A program made the translations under genes and the position numbers. Shown one piece after another: positions 1-8,379 of a DNA stretch of 64,000 nt; position 1 is the stretch's first letter, and every line of letters begins with the position of its first letter. The stretch is from Streptococcus parasanguinis (GTDB lineage Bacteria > Bacillota > Bacilli > Lactobacillales > Streptococcaceae): the NCBI GenBank assembly GCA_905188195.1, contig CAJJKY010000003.1, positions 90,756 to 154,755 of the forward strand. Reading direction: 5' to 3'. Under the pieces are notes generated by a model, which made no database searches, had not been told where the DNA came from, and saw only the letters and a program-made list of their open reading frames with translations.

Positions 1-1068
1 TCGACAATTGTCTAGATAATGATAGTGATTTAACAACCAAAGGGGATCCATCTTGCCATGACTACCTTGTTGCCAATCAATCCACCAAAAATCCACTCCC
101 TGATCTTCCAAAGGATGGTGGACATCTTCGAAATAAGCTTCGCGAAAGGCTGGACTATAAAAGTCAAAGCTAGCCACTTCTTCTTTTTCTGCATCCAGTC
201 CCAAGCGTTTTGCGACCATGGGATAAGCATCTTCGAAGGCGCGAATTCCATCTGCCGGATGGACATTTAAGGTCACCTTTAAACCACGCTCATGTAGGCC
301 ATTTAAGAAGGTAGCTGGATCAGGAATCAAATCCCGGTTCCAACTATAGCCAGTCCAACCACTTCCAAAGCGAGCAGGGATCGCTGTCTTGTGCCAGTCC
401 ATATCGATCACACTGACCGCAAGAGGCACCCCTTCTGCTTTGAATCGATCCATCAAATCTGTGTACTCCTGACTGGTATAAGGCCAATAGCGACTCCACC
501 AGTTCCCCAGAGCATAACGTGGCAAGAGGGGTGGCTGTCCTGTCAGATGGTAAAAATCTTTCAAGGCACCTAGATAATCGCGCCCATAACCGAAGAAATA
601 CAGATCCACTTCTGGATAGGGCCGTGCTCTAAAGCCGCTTTCGTCATCATACAAGTAGGAAGCGGAATCGTCTAAAAGAGCATAACCGGCCTTGCTCAAG
701 ATCCCATCTTGCAACTCCATAGCCCCATCGACCTCGTCAAGTGTCCGACTGGTCCCCTTTAAGGTCTCCGGCTGATCTCCATAGTGCCACCGGCTCCCAT
801 AGACTGCATACTGACCCTTGAGTTCGATATAAAGCCGATCAGGTGCAAAAGGTCCCTTTTCAAAATGGAGGTGGAGATGCTCTGTATGAAGATCGAGAAC
901 CTCTTCTGTCTCTACGACCTCACAGGCAACAGGTCCAAAATCTCGATTTTGTACAACTTGCGTCTGACCATCTTCAAAAACACCATCTTCTGAGTATTCC
1001 AAGCGCACCAAAGATTCCGTTAATACGGAGATCCGATAGTTTTCTCCCTCTATGACTGGTCCTGCCAT
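1..1068 (-). CDS. GH31 family alpha-glucosidase/alpha-xylosidase, 5' part (runs off left edge)
   Basis: About 355 N-terminal residues are present; the 3' end lies outside the window. Residues 1-170 match the N-terminal beta-sandwich of GH31. They are followed by the start of the TIM barrel with GNWWSRYWPYTSQEY and VIDMDWHKT. Near the left edge is FWWIDWQQG, which occupies the position of the GH31 catalytic Asp motif; this WWIDWQQ form belongs to a recognisable GH31 subset. The start at 1068 is supported by an excellent GAGGAGG site just upstream. No signal peptide is visible, so a cytoplasmic exo-glycosidase acting on alpha-glucosides or alpha-xylosides is likely. A cre-like palindrome upstream suggests CcpA control. 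Family is secure; substrate cannot be told. Confidence 0.85.
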   Translation of the reverse strand, partial: MAGPVIEGENYRISVLTESLVRLEYSEDGVFEDGQTQVVQNRDFGPVACEVVETEEVLDLHTEHLHLHFEKGPFAPDRLYIELKGQYAVYGSRWHYGDQPETLKGTSRTLDEVDGAMELQDGILSKAGYALLDDSASYLYDDESGFRARPYPEVDLYFFGYGRDYLGALKDFYHLTGQPPLLPRYALGNWWSRYWPYTSQEYTDLMDRFKAEGVPLAVSVIDMDWHKTAIPARFGSGWTGYSWNRDLIPDPATFLNGLHERGLKVTLNVHPADGIRAFEDAYPMVAKRLGLDAEKEEVASFDFYSPAFREAYFEDVHHPLEDQGVDFWWIDWQQGSHGKMDPLWLLNHYHYLDNCR

Positions 1069-1133
1069 TTGTCTGTCCTCCTCTTTTTATAGGGCATCTG
1101 ACTCGCCCTCTTTTCATCTGCTTCGCCTCACTA

Positions 1134-1147
1134 AGTAAGCGCTTACG
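1134..1147. promoter_or_regulatory. cre-like palindrome (candidate CcpA site)
   Basis: The sequence AGTAAGCGCTTACG contains a perfect 12-bp palindrome and resembles the catabolite-responsive element with its central CG. It lies about 70 bp upstream of the GH31 start codon, where CcpA sites commonly repress sugar genes. Confidence 0.55.
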
Positions 1148-1163
1148 ATTTTACTATAGCACT

Positions 1164-1198
1164 CAAAAAAAGGCCTGTCAACACTTGACAGAGCCTTT
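1164..1198 (-). terminator. Rho-independent terminator of the CPBP protease gene
   Basis: On the minus strand AAAGGCTCTGTCA pairs with TTGACAGGCCTTT and is followed by a T run. It lies directly downstream of the gene ending at 1216. Confidence 0.8.
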
Positions 1199-1215
1199 CC
1201 TAAAATTTTATAAGA

Positions 1216-1974
1216 TCAACTTCCCCAATGGATCAAGAGATACATGAGACTCGAGCCAAACATATCTGCCAAGGCATGCATGAGGAAAAATGGCAAGAGA
1301 TTCTTGACGACCTTCTTGTACATGACGTAATAAAAGAGTCCATAAATGACGCCAATCACAAAGGCCCAGAGAAGCCCTTGATAGGTGTGGAAAGAAAAAC
1401 GGATCAGGGTTGAAAAGGCCAACGCCTTCCACTTGTTCTTCTCACTCACCGAAGTCATTAAGCCCAAAAAGAAAAATTCTTCATAAAATCCATTGAGTAA
1501 GCCATAAGCAATCGCCATGGGACTCAAAGCCATGAACTTGTGGAAGATCTGCATAGGATCGATAAAAGGCCAAAGACTCGGACTTAGATAATTGTATTCA
1601 CCCGAAACCGTTGAGATTACATCCCCAAAAAGTCCCATCGCTACAAAGAGCAAAGGCACCCAGATCAAGGTGGACCACTTGAAGCGGATCGGCAATTGTT
1701 TAAAATCAAAGCGACGGAGCAGCAAGTAAAGAAGAGCTAGAGCCAGCAAGATCAACTGCAAGGTCATATTGCTGGAATAAGCAGCTCCTTCACTTGCGGT
1801 ATTGCTACTGCTTGTGGCTACTGCAGTCTGCGCGACTGGCTGAAAACTGGCTAAAAACAGCTGGGTCGAGCGGATAATGAATTGCCCAAAGAGAATGGCC
1901 GTCACAATACCAATATCAAACCATTTGAGCTCTTTTAAGGGCTGTTTGGGTCGTATTCTGTTTAAAAATGTCAT
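1216..1974 (-). CDS. CPBP family intramembrane glutamic endopeptidase
   Basis: A 252-residue multi-pass membrane protein of the CAAX-protease and bacteriocin-processing (Abi, CPBP) family. The motifs are recognisable but divergent. The Glu pair is in NGFYEEFFFLG at residues 165-166, where the usual EExxxR has Leu in place of Arg. A conserved His is in RFSFHTYQG at 196, and HALAD at 233-237 supplies the last His and Asp. Hydrophobic segments lie near 20-42, 70-86, 102-122 and through the C-terminal third. Members process prenylated or peptide substrates, or act in bacteriocin self-immunity; nothing nearby shows which. Monocistronic, with its own terminator. A small palindrome AGCAAT-C-ATTGCT at 2025-2037 lies upstream. 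Confidence 0.8.
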   Translation of the reverse strand: MTFLNRIRPKQPLKELKWFDIGIVTAILFGQFIIRSTQLFLASFQPVAQTAVATSSSNTASEGAAYSSNMTLQLILLALALLYLLLRRFDFKQLPIRFKWSTLIWVPLLFVAMGLFGDVISTVSGEYNYLSPSLWPFIDPMQIFHKFMALSPMAIAYGLLNGFYEEFFFLGLMTSVSEKNKWKALAFSTLIRFSFHTYQGLLWAFVIGVIYGLFYYVMYKKVVKNLLPFFLMHALADMFGSSLMYLLIHWGS

Positions 1975-2061
1975 CTTTCATCCTTCTATTCCCACAATGG
2001 AAGTATTTTTGTTTCTCTTACTTTAGCAATCATTGCTTAAAGAAGAGTTAACCTAGAGGAG

Positions 2062-2086
2062 AAAAAAACGACCTTTCGGCCGTTTC
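2062..2086 (-). terminator. Terminator after ktrA
   Basis: On the minus strand AACGGCC-GAAA-GGTCGTT is followed by seven T residues, immediately after the ktrA stop codon. Confidence 0.8.
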
Positions 2087-2096
2087 CATTACACCA

Positions 2097-2762
2097 TTAG
2101 TCTAACAAATCTTGGATTCTATCCAGATACTGGTTGTCTGTCACTGCCATCACGCGTACCTCAGCCGGCCATACAAAGTCGGGACCAATCTGAATATGAA
2201 GCGATTGGTCTTCCGCATCTCGATAGCCGATAATATTGAGATGGTACTCCTCTCTGACCGCCAAGTCTTGAAGGCTTTTACCTACCCAGCTGGCTGGAAC
2301 CGTGAACTCGGCTACCACCACTGCTTCATCCAACTGGAAAACTTCAATCCCGTGTTGGAAGAGGATCATCTTAGCTAGAGACATGCCTGCTTCTACCTCT
2401 GGTAGGATGACCAAATCAGCCCCAATCTTCCCAAGGACTTCCTTGGTCACTTCATTCTTGACCTTGGCAATGACTCGCTCAACACCAAGGGCCTTACAGT
2501 GCATGACCGCCAGCACACTGGACTCCAGATTTTCACCTGTTGCGATAACGACTGTGTCGCAGTTCCCAATATCTGCCGCATCCAAGAGGTCCATTTCTGT
2601 AATGTCTCCGACAATTCCAGTTGTAATCATGGATTCATACTGGTTGATCACATCTGCGTGATCGTCAATTGCAATGATATCCACATCCTGGTCCTGCAAG
2701 GTTTTTAAAACGCTCTGTCCAAAGATTCCTAATCCTAAAATTCCAATGGTCCGATTCGCCAT
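2097..2762 (-). CDS. ktrA: Potassium uptake regulatory subunit, KtrA/TrkA family (RCK domain)
   Basis: A 221-residue cytoplasmic RCK protein that gates the KtrB channel. The N-terminal Rossmann fold shows GxGxxG at residues 10-15 and an acidic pair (AIDDH) at the end of strand 2, typical of ATP/NAD-binding RCK domains. Residues from about 140 onward fit the C-terminal RCK_C ligand domain, which binds c-di-AMP in several Firmicutes. Length matches KtrA (about 220). It begins 10 bp after the ktrB stop, with TAGGAG ahead of the start, so the two are one operon in the order ktrB-ktrA. Expected role: K+ homeostasis and osmotic adaptation. Confidence 0.92.
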   Translation of the reverse strand: MANRTIGILGLGIFGQSVLKTLQDQDVDIIAIDDHADVINQYESMITTGIVGDITEMDLLDAADIGNCDTVVIATGENLESSVLAVMHCKALGVERVIAKVKNEVTKEVLGKIGADLVILPEVEAGMSLAKMILFQHGIEVFQLDEAVVVAEFTVPASWVGKSLQDLAVREEYHLNIIGYRDAEDQSLHIQIGPDFVWPAEVRVMAVTDNQYLDRIQDLLD

Positions 2763-2771
2763 GAGTTTCTC

Positions 2772-4154
2772 CTATCCGATAATGATGTCTGCCTTGGCAT
2801 ACTGCAAGGTGTCTGCCTTCTTGGCCTTGTAATTGTTCAAGCTGACCATAAGGGTCAAGGGACCGATCCGTCCGATAAACATGAGCACCATGATAATGCC
2901 TAGTCCCGCTCCATTTAAGGTTGAGGTGACATTAGCCGTCACTCCGACTGTCGCTAGAGCCGACACCACCTCAAAGACCAGATAAATAAAGCGTTGGCCA
3001 TCCGGGGTCACCAAACAGATTCCTAACAGACCCAGTAAGAAGGTCAACTGGAAAATCACCGCCGTCCCAAAGGAACGTTGAACAATGTCTGGTGAAATCG
3101 TTCGTTTTCCCAAGTTAGTATGCGGTAGCCCCAACAATTCCTTCCGAGCCAGAAGCAAGAGGACCAGGAAGGTGGTGATCTTCATCCCTCCTGCGGTACC
3201 ACCCGGTGCTCCACCTAGGAACATCTGCAAGAGGTAGATGAAGAGCGTCACTGGCCGGACCGCTGTATAGTCTAAGGAGGCAAAACCAGCTGTCCGCATG
3301 CTGACCGTTTGGAAGAAGCTGACTAAAATTTTCTCTCCCAAGGGCAGGGAGCCAATCGTTGCAGGATTATCAAACTCTGTCAAGAGGCTGGTTACTGTCC
3401 CAAAGAGAAGGATAGCAGCTGTTAACCAGAGAACCACCTTGGTATGAAAGCGAAGAGTCCGGCGTTCCGATTGGTTGCGGGCCTTGGTGGCTAGGTCAAA
3501 CCAGACCATAAAGCCCAAGCCCCCAGTAATGATCAGAGCAGACAAGGTCAGATTGACCAACCAATCGGTCTGGAAACTCATCATACTATCGCTCCCAAAA
3601 TTATCAAAACCTGCATTACAAAAGGCCGAGACAGCAACAAAGATGGAGTTGAAAATCCCATGGCCCCAGCCAAAGCGAGGAATAAAGCGAATCATGAGGA
3701 GCAAGGCTCCCAGTCCTTCGATGGTAAAGGTGGTAATAAAGATGGAGCGGACAAAACGGGCCAAGCTCTGGTTATTGCTAAAGCTAAAGCTGTCTCGAAT
3801 GGTCTGCCGGTCTTTGTAACTGAGCTTTTGACGGCTCTCCATAAAGAAGAGACCGATAAAGGTCAAAATCCCCAGGCCCCCAATCTGAATCAAGAGCATA
3901 CAAATCAATTGCCCCCAGCCATTATAGGTCGAAGCAACCGACTGGGTAAAGAGTCCTGTCACACAGACCATGGAGACCGCGGTAAAAAGGTGGTCGATGT
4001 ATCCTGCTGTTGAGCTTACTTGCTGGACAAAGGGCAAACTCAGTAAGAGCGATCCCAACAGGATAACCAAAGCAAAACTGAGAAAGATCCGCCTTGCCGG
4101 AGACAGGCGAGTCAATTTGGCCCGCCATTGTTTAAAAAATAGTTTGTCTAACAT
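2772..4154 (-). CDS. ktrB: Potassium uptake channel subunit, KtrB/TrkH family
   Basis: A 460-residue membrane protein with the fourfold M1-P-M2 pattern of TrkH/KtrB. The four pore-loop segments can be read in order as VCVTGLFTQ, FCNAGFDNFG, MRTAGFASLD and ATVGVTANV, each with the filter Gly. The N-terminus is basic (KQWRAKLTRLSPARR) before the first helix. It is co-transcribed with ktrA. The start codon has no SD sequence and sits only 6 bp from a TATAAT box, so a transcript from that promoter would be nearly leaderless; read-through from the upstream gene would avoid this. Function is secure by family. Confidence 0.92.
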   Translation of the reverse strand: MLDKLFFKQWRAKLTRLSPARRIFLSFALVILLGSLLLSLPFVQQVSSTAGYIDHLFTAVSMVCVTGLFTQSVASTYNGWGQLICMLLIQIGGLGILTFIGLFFMESRQKLSYKDRQTIRDSFSFSNNQSLARFVRSIFITTFTIEGLGALLLMIRFIPRFGWGHGIFNSIFVAVSAFCNAGFDNFGSDSMMSFQTDWLVNLTLSALIITGGLGFMVWFDLATKARNQSERRTLRFHTKVVLWLTAAILLFGTVTSLLTEFDNPATIGSLPLGEKILVSFFQTVSMRTAGFASLDYTAVRPVTLFIYLLQMFLGGAPGGTAGGMKITTFLVLLLLARKELLGLPHTNLGKRTISPDIVQRSFGTAVIFQLTFLLGLLGICLVTPDGQRFIYLVFEVVSALATVGVTANVTSTLNGAGLGIIMVLMFIGRIGPLTLMVSLNNYKAKKADTLQYAKADIIIG

Positions 4155-4160
4155 AGCTTC

Positions 4161-4169
4161 ATTATATCA
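4161..4169 (-). promoter_or_regulatory. Extended -10 promoter immediately before ktrB
   Basis: The minus strand reads TGA-TATAAT and ends 6 bp before the ktrB ATG. Transcription should begin at or next to the start codon, which implies a leaderless or near-leaderless message. Confidence 0.6.
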
Positions 4170-4185
4170 TAAAAAGAGAAAAGGC

Positions 4186-4950
4186 TTATAAGTGGTGAAC
4201 CATCTCTAGGCATAATTCTAAGGCCTTCTCAAAAGCTTCTGAGCCCCAGTCACGCTGGTCATAATGTTCCAGATCTGCTAGAGAATCTGCGGTAAATAGG
4301 AGCAAGCCCCAAACCGCCTCACGAAGCTGGGCCACTGCAGCAAGAGAGGCACATTCCATCTCCACCACACTACACCCTTCTTCGATGCGATAGGCCACCT
4401 TGTCAGGTGTCTCCCTATAAAAGCCATCGGTCGACCAGGTCATGACCTCTTGATAAGGAATGGACGCTTGTTTGAGAACTGCTTCAATAGCAGTCAGTGC
4501 GCGGCCGTCCACCTCTATATAACGCGAAGGCGCGACATAATGATAACTGGCTCCTTCATCTCGCAAGGCCTTGGTCGGGATTAAAAAAGCATTTTCTTCT
4601 ATGTCCACCAAGACCCCGCAGCTACCGGCCGATATGATCTTCTTCACTCCATAGCCAATCAACCAATCCATGAATTGGGCGGCAGGGGCAGATCCAACTG
4701 GCGCCTGGGCCAAGCAGATCTCCTCTCCTTTGTACTCCATAACATAGACCGGATAGATCTTGGTAGCTGAGACAAAGCTAGCTACTTGTTTGGCTCCAAC
4801 AGCTTCCGCAAAGCGATCAATCTCATCTTCCAAGAAAGCATACACACATTTTTCAGGTAGGTGCAGGTCTAACCCCTCATGGGTCGGCATAATGACTGCC
4901 TGTGGATTGTCATCAAACTCTAAAATGGGTATTTCATGTTTATGGATCAT
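4186..4950 (-). CDS. Nucleoside phosphorylase (PNP/UDP phosphorylase family)
   Basis: A 254-residue enzyme of the PNP_UDP_1 family, which releases bases from nucleosides using phosphate. SAGSCGVL near residue 108 is the phosphate-binding segment, and VVEMECASLAA near residue 196 is the ribose-binding Met-Glu motif. Length fits the family. Uridine or purine specificity cannot be assigned from motifs alone. It overlaps the upstream acetyltransferase gene by 4 bp (ATGA), so the two are translationally coupled. The C-terminus reaches to 31 bp before the ktrB start. Confidence 0.85.
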   Translation of the reverse strand: MIHKHEIPILEFDDNPQAVIMPTHEGLDLHLPEKCVYAFLEDEIDRFAEAVGAKQVASFVSATKIYPVYVMEYKGEEICLAQAPVGSAPAAQFMDWLIGYGVKKIISAGSCGVLVDIEENAFLIPTKALRDEGASYHYVAPSRYIEVDGRALTAIEAVLKQASIPYQEVMTWSTDGFYRETPDKVAYRIEEGCSVVEMECASLAAVAQLREAVWGLLLFTADSLADLEHYDQRDWGSEAFEKALELCLEMVHHL

Positions 4951-5516
4951 TCCTTCTCCTTTTTAACGGGTATTTCTTTAATGACACGGGCTGGATTTCC
5001 TCCAAGGACCACATTGTCTCCAAAGGATTTTGTGACCACTGCTCCTGCGCCAGCAACCACATTGTCACCCAGCGTCACACCAGGAAGGATGGTGACACCT
5101 CCTCCTGCCCAGAAGTTATCTCCTATCGTAATCGGCGCCCCGTACTCGAGACCAGAATTGCGCTCGTCTGGATCCAGTGGGTGCAAGGGGGTCAAGAATT
5201 GGCAGTTAGGACCAATCATGGCATTCTTTCCAATCGTAATGGGACATACATCCAACATGGTCAAATTGTAATTGGCATAGAAATTTTCTCCCAGATGGAT
5301 ATTAACCCCATAATCTACAAGAACCTGGCGATTAAGATAGAGGTTTTCACCGGTTGAACCAAACCACTCTTTGATGATAGCTACCCCTTTTTTGGGATCC
5401 ACCTCTTGGTTAAAGGCTTCTTGTTTCTCCCGAGAGGCTTGGGCCAAAGCCCGTAATTCAGGGTCAGCAGGTCTATAAAAATCACCCGCAATCATTTTTT
5501 CATATTCACTGGCCAT
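4947..5516 (-). CDS. Sugar O-acetyltransferase (maltose/galactoside acetyltransferase family)
   Basis: A 189-residue hexapeptide-repeat acetyltransferase. The N-terminal Mac domain (SEYEKMIAGDFYRPADPEL) occupies residues 3-55. It is followed by left-handed beta-helix turns with repeated [IV]GxN spacing, and the catalytic His sits in TPLHPLDPDERNSG. Length is the family standard (180-200). It transfers acetyl from acetyl-CoA to sugars in the cytoplasm; the physiological substrate is rarely known. It is first in a two-gene unit with the nucleoside phosphorylase. The SD GGAGG and a strong promoter lie upstream. Confidence 0.88.
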   Translation of the reverse strand: MASEYEKMIAGDFYRPADPELRALAQASREKQEAFNQEVDPKKGVAIIKEWFGSTGENLYLNRQVLVDYGVNIHLGENFYANYNLTMLDVCPITIGKNAMIGPNCQFLTPLHPLDPDERNSGLEYGAPITIGDNFWAGGGVTILPGVTLGDNVVAGAGAVVTKSFGDNVVLGGNPARVIKEIPVKKEKE

Positions 5517-5543
5517 AAGGAAACCTCCACGTTATTTTGACAT

Positions 5544-5572
5544 ATTATAGCAGAATTCCCCCTTTAAAACAA
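5544..5572 (-). promoter_or_regulatory. Promoter of the acetyltransferase-phosphorylase unit
   Basis: On the minus strand the -35 is TTGTTT (5572-5567), the spacer is 17 bp, and the -10 is TATAAT (5549-5544) preceded by TGC (extended -10). Confidence 0.75.
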
Positions 5573-5607
5573 ACGTCAGAATAAGGGTTTGCAAGAAAAA
5601 AGATCAC

Positions 5608-5635
5608 AAACACTTAAAAATAATTAAAAACACTT
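5608..5635. promoter_or_regulatory. Direct repeats AAACACTT, candidate DeoR-type operator
   Basis: AAACACTT occurs at 5608-5615 and again at 5628-5635. The second copy runs into the -35 box of the deoR-family gene. The 20-bp spacing is close to two helical turns, as expected for an autoregulatory operator. Confidence 0.45.
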
Positions 5636-5662
5636 GCATTGGCTTAATAGATAATGTAAAAT
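5634..5662 (+). promoter_or_regulatory. Promoter of the DeoR regulator gene
   Basis: The -35 is TTGCAT (5634-5639), the spacer 17 bp, and the -10 TAAAAT (5657-5662). The start codon at 5694 follows an AAGGAG site. Confidence 0.8.
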
Positions 5663-5693
5663 ATAGGCAAGAACAGAAATAAGGAGCAAGCTC

Positions 5694-6437
5694 ATGTATC
5701 AGGAACAGCGACTCGAAAAAATCCTAGAACTTTTAGAAGAGCGAAAACAACTATCGGCCAAAGAAATGGTCGACTACTTCAAGGTCTCAAAAGATACCAT
5801 CCGTCGTGACTTCGCTCTCCTTAGCCAACGCCAGCTGGTTCGCAGGACACACGGTGGTCTCCTTCCCTTAAACAAAGAACCTGGCCCTTCTTATCTAGAC
5901 CGCAGTCAAAAGGCCAACAAGGAAAAGACTGCCATGGCTCAAAAAGCCTTGCAATGGATCCAAAATGGCCAAGTGATCTTTCTCGATGCCTCTACCTCAA
6001 TCACTTTGCTGGCAGGCCTGCTTGATGGAGATCTTACAGTCTATTCGCACTCCCTTGACAATGCTATCCAACTCAGTAGCCATTCCCAGGTTGACTTTCA
6101 TCTCTTAGGAGGAAAATTCTATCCCAAAAACCGCTTCTACTATGCTGCGGACCAAGCACAAATACTGGACAATCTTCGCTTTGATGTTGCCTTTTTTGGA
6201 GCTGGTAGCTTGGCCAACGGCGAGGTCACCTTTGAAGATGCAGAAGACGTTGCCGTCAAATCCCTCGTCTTTGAACGATCTCGCACCAAGATCCTTGTGG
6301 CAGAAAGTTCTAAATGGACGAAAAACGGAAACTACTATCTCGCTCGTCTCAAGCAATTTGACTATTGGATCACTGACCAAAAACCAAGCCCTGACATCCT
6401 TAAACAAGTCGGCAACGAAACCACTATTCTCTACTAG
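5694..6437 (+). CDS. DeoR/GlpR family transcriptional regulator
   Basis: A 247-residue repressor with the classic DeoR architecture. The N-terminal winged helix (residues 1-57) contains SKDTIRRDFALL and the family signature RRTHGGLLPL. A C-terminal DeoRC sensor domain of the sugar-phosphate isomerase-like fold follows. Such proteins usually respond to phosphorylated sugars. The gene is followed 11 bp later by a HAD phosphatase, so the pair may form a sugar-phosphate-responsive unit. The direct repeats in its promoter suggest autoregulation. The target beyond itself is unknown. Confidence 0.88.
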   Translation: MYQEQRLEKILELLEERKQLSAKEMVDYFKVSKDTIRRDFALLSQRQLVRRTHGGLLPLNKEPGPSYLDRSQKANKEKTAMAQKALQWIQNGQVIFLDASTSITLLAGLLDGDLTVYSHSLDNAIQLSSHSQVDFHLLGGKFYPKNRFYYAADQAQILDNLRFDVAFFGAGSLANGEVTFEDAEDVAVKSLVFERSRTKILVAESSKWTKNGNYYLARLKQFDYWITDQKPSPDILKQVGNETTILY

Positions 6438-6448
6438 GAGGTAAGTTT

Positions 6449-7258
6449 ATGTCTCACATTCGTCTCATCATCAGCGATATCGATGGCACCATCTTAAATG
6501 ACCACCATCAGATTGATCCACAGTTGGCAGCATTGATCCCAGATTTAAAACGTGAAGAGATTCCTTTCGTGCTGGCCTCTGCTCGCTCTCCAAAAGGAAT
6601 GGCACCCATTGCCAAAGAGCTCGGCATAGAAGACTGCCCCATGGCTTGTTACAATGGGGCCTTGATCCAAAAAGGAGAGCAGGTTCTTTTTGAGCATCCT
6701 TTGAACAAGAATGAAGCTCGTCAGTTTATCAACTGGGTCAACCAACACTTCCCTCAAGTTTCGATCAACCTCTATAGTGGAAAAGACTGGATGACCGATC
6801 ATCTTGACCAATGGAGCCAAGAGGAGGCCCGGATTACAGGAGAAAAACCTCTCATTCTTCCCCTATTGGATCCTTTGCTGGATACGACAAAGCCCCTCCA
6901 CAAATTGCTCTTAATTGGAGATGCAGAAGAGATCCAAGCCCTCTATCGTGCTATTTCTGCCGACGACTTCCCTTCTACCGCCTTTTATCTCTCCAAAGCC
7001 AACTACCTAGAAGTTACCGCTAAGCACGTCTCTAAAGAGGATGCTCTGGTTGAGCTCGCTAATCACTACCACTTGAGCTTAGAAGAAGTCCTCACCATGG
7101 GGGACAACTTCAATGACCTTCCTATGCTCAAAAAAGCAGGCATCGGTGTCGCTATGGGCAACGCTCCACAAGAAGTGAAAGAGGGAGCAGCAGTCGTGAC
7201 AAAGACCAACAATGAAAACGGGGCTGGGCATGCGGTTGAAACCTATGTGTTGATCTAG
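6449..7258 (+). CDS. Cof-type HAD-IIB family phosphatase
   Basis: A 269-residue cytoplasmic phosphatase. Motif I is SDIDGT (nucleophile Asp10 and acid/base Asp12), and motif IV is MGDNFNDLPML near residue 218. A C2B cap lies between them, as in Cof/YwpJ enzymes acting on sugar phosphates, FMN or PLP. The SD AGGAGG is well placed. It is probably co-transcribed with the DeoR gene and ends at a strong bidirectional terminator. The substrate is not deducible. Confidence 0.88.
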   Translation: MSHIRLIISDIDGTILNDHHQIDPQLAALIPDLKREEIPFVLASARSPKGMAPIAKELGIEDCPMACYNGALIQKGEQVLFEHPLNKNEARQFINWVNQHFPQVSINLYSGKDWMTDHLDQWSQEEARITGEKPLILPLLDPLLDTTKPLHKLLLIGDAEEIQALYRAISADDFPSTAFYLSKANYLEVTAKHVSKEDALVELANHYHLSLEEVLTMGDNFNDLPMLKKAGIGVAMGNAPQEVKEGAAVVTKTNNENGAGHAVETYVLI

Positions 7259-7268
7259 TCATCCGTTT

Positions 7269-7305
7269 AAAAAGGACGTCGAGTATAATATCCGACGTCC
7301 TTTTT
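7269..7305. terminator. Bidirectional terminator between the HAD phosphatase and mleP
   Basis: The hairpin AAAAAGGACGTCG / CGACGTCCTTTTT has an A run on one side and a T run on the other, and serves both convergent genes. Confidence 0.85.
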
Positions 7306-7348
7306 GACGAATGTATAGCACTAAAACTACATCATTTTCATATAAATG

Positions 7349-8296
7349 CTATCCCAACAATGTCTGCAGAATTGGAACCACAATCACAAATAAGACTGTG
7401 CTGAGAGTGACCACATTCGTTGAAAACTCAACATCGCCTTTACCTTGATTGGCAAGAATAGGAAGAACTGCCAAAGCTGGTGTTGCTGATTGAATCATAA
7501 AGGTTCTAAATTCTGGTGCCACCATATTTGGAGAGAAGAACTTCAGAACCAAGAGCATGATGACAGGTGCAAGAATAAAACGACCAACCAGTGTGATAAT
7601 GGTATCTTTATCAAAGCGAATCGTCTTAAGGCCTGCCTTAGCTAGGACGATACCGATATAGACAAGAGATAAGGGCGTTGTTAAACTACCAATATAAGTC
7701 AAGGTGCTTTCTGCAAAACTTGGAACAGGAATACGCAACACCAAAAAGACGAGGGCTACGAGAAAACCTAATAAAGGAGCTGGGAAAAGCTTCTTCCAAT
7801 TAAATTTTTGAGCCTGTTTTGAAGCCCCTTCTTTACTATCAGAAGTCATCAGATAGACACCTAATGTCCAAGTAGATACTGTATTTGTAATATAATAAAC
7901 CAAGAAGTAAGGAAGGGCTTGATTTCCAAACAGAGCGATATTTAAAGGCAAACCAATAAATATGGTATTAGCATTAACAAAGGTATTAATCATGGTTCCT
8001 CGACGACCTGGGCGCACTTTAAAAACTTTCACTGCGATAAAGGCCGCTAGGTAACCAAGAATGAAGGCGATAAACGTATACAACAAACCGCCAGACAAGC
8101 TAATCAATTTATCTAAAGTTAAATATTTAAGAACAGAGGTAAAAATTGCAACAGGCATGGCCACGTTCATAATCAATTTAGATAAGTCATTTCCAAAACT
8201 CTCTTGAAACCAACCTCGGACTTGCAAGAAATAACCAAGAATGATGATGACGATAATGGGTACAATACTCTGAATTGACGTTAAAAAGATTTCCAT
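7349..8296 (-). CDS. mleP: AEC family transporter, probable malate permease
   Basis: A 315-residue membrane protein of the auxin efflux carrier (AEC) family with about ten hydrophobic segments and the central NTIFIGLPLN motif typical of the group. It follows the malolactic enzyme gene by 83 bp, so a role in malate uptake or malate/lactate exchange is the simplest reading, as in the mleS-mleP pairs of other streptococci. A hairpin lies in the gap between the genes. A second AEC paralogue at 20 kb has no malolactic context. Confidence 0.82.
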   Translation of the reverse strand: MEIFLTSIQSIVPIIVIIILGYFLQVRGWFQESFGNDLSKLIMNVAMPVAIFTSVLKYLTLDKLISLSGGLLYTFIAFILGYLAAFIAVKVFKVRPGRRGTMINTFVNANTIFIGLPLNIALFGNQALPYFLVYYITNTVSTWTLGVYLMTSDSKEGASKQAQKFNWKKLFPAPLLGFLVALVFLVLRIPVPSFAESTLTYIGSLTTPLSLVYIGIVLAKAGLKTIRFDKDTIITLVGRFILAPVIMLLVLKFFSPNMVAPEFRTFMIQSATPALAVLPILANQGKGDVEFSTNVVTLSTVLFVIVVPILQTLLG

Positions 8297-8332
8297 AGTC
8301 TCCCTTTCTATCTAACAGGACATACAAGAAAA

Positions 8333-8365
8333 GGTGTACAAGGCATCCAGTCGCACTCGTACACC
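8333..8365 (-). promoter_or_regulatory. Hairpin in the mleS-mleP intercistronic gap
   Basis: GGTGTAC and GTACACC pair across a 19-nt loop. On the minus strand they are followed only by TTTTC, so this is a weak terminator or an mRNA-stability element that could lower mleP expression relative to mleS. Confidence 0.5.
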
Positions 8366-8379
8366 TCCATTAAATTTAC

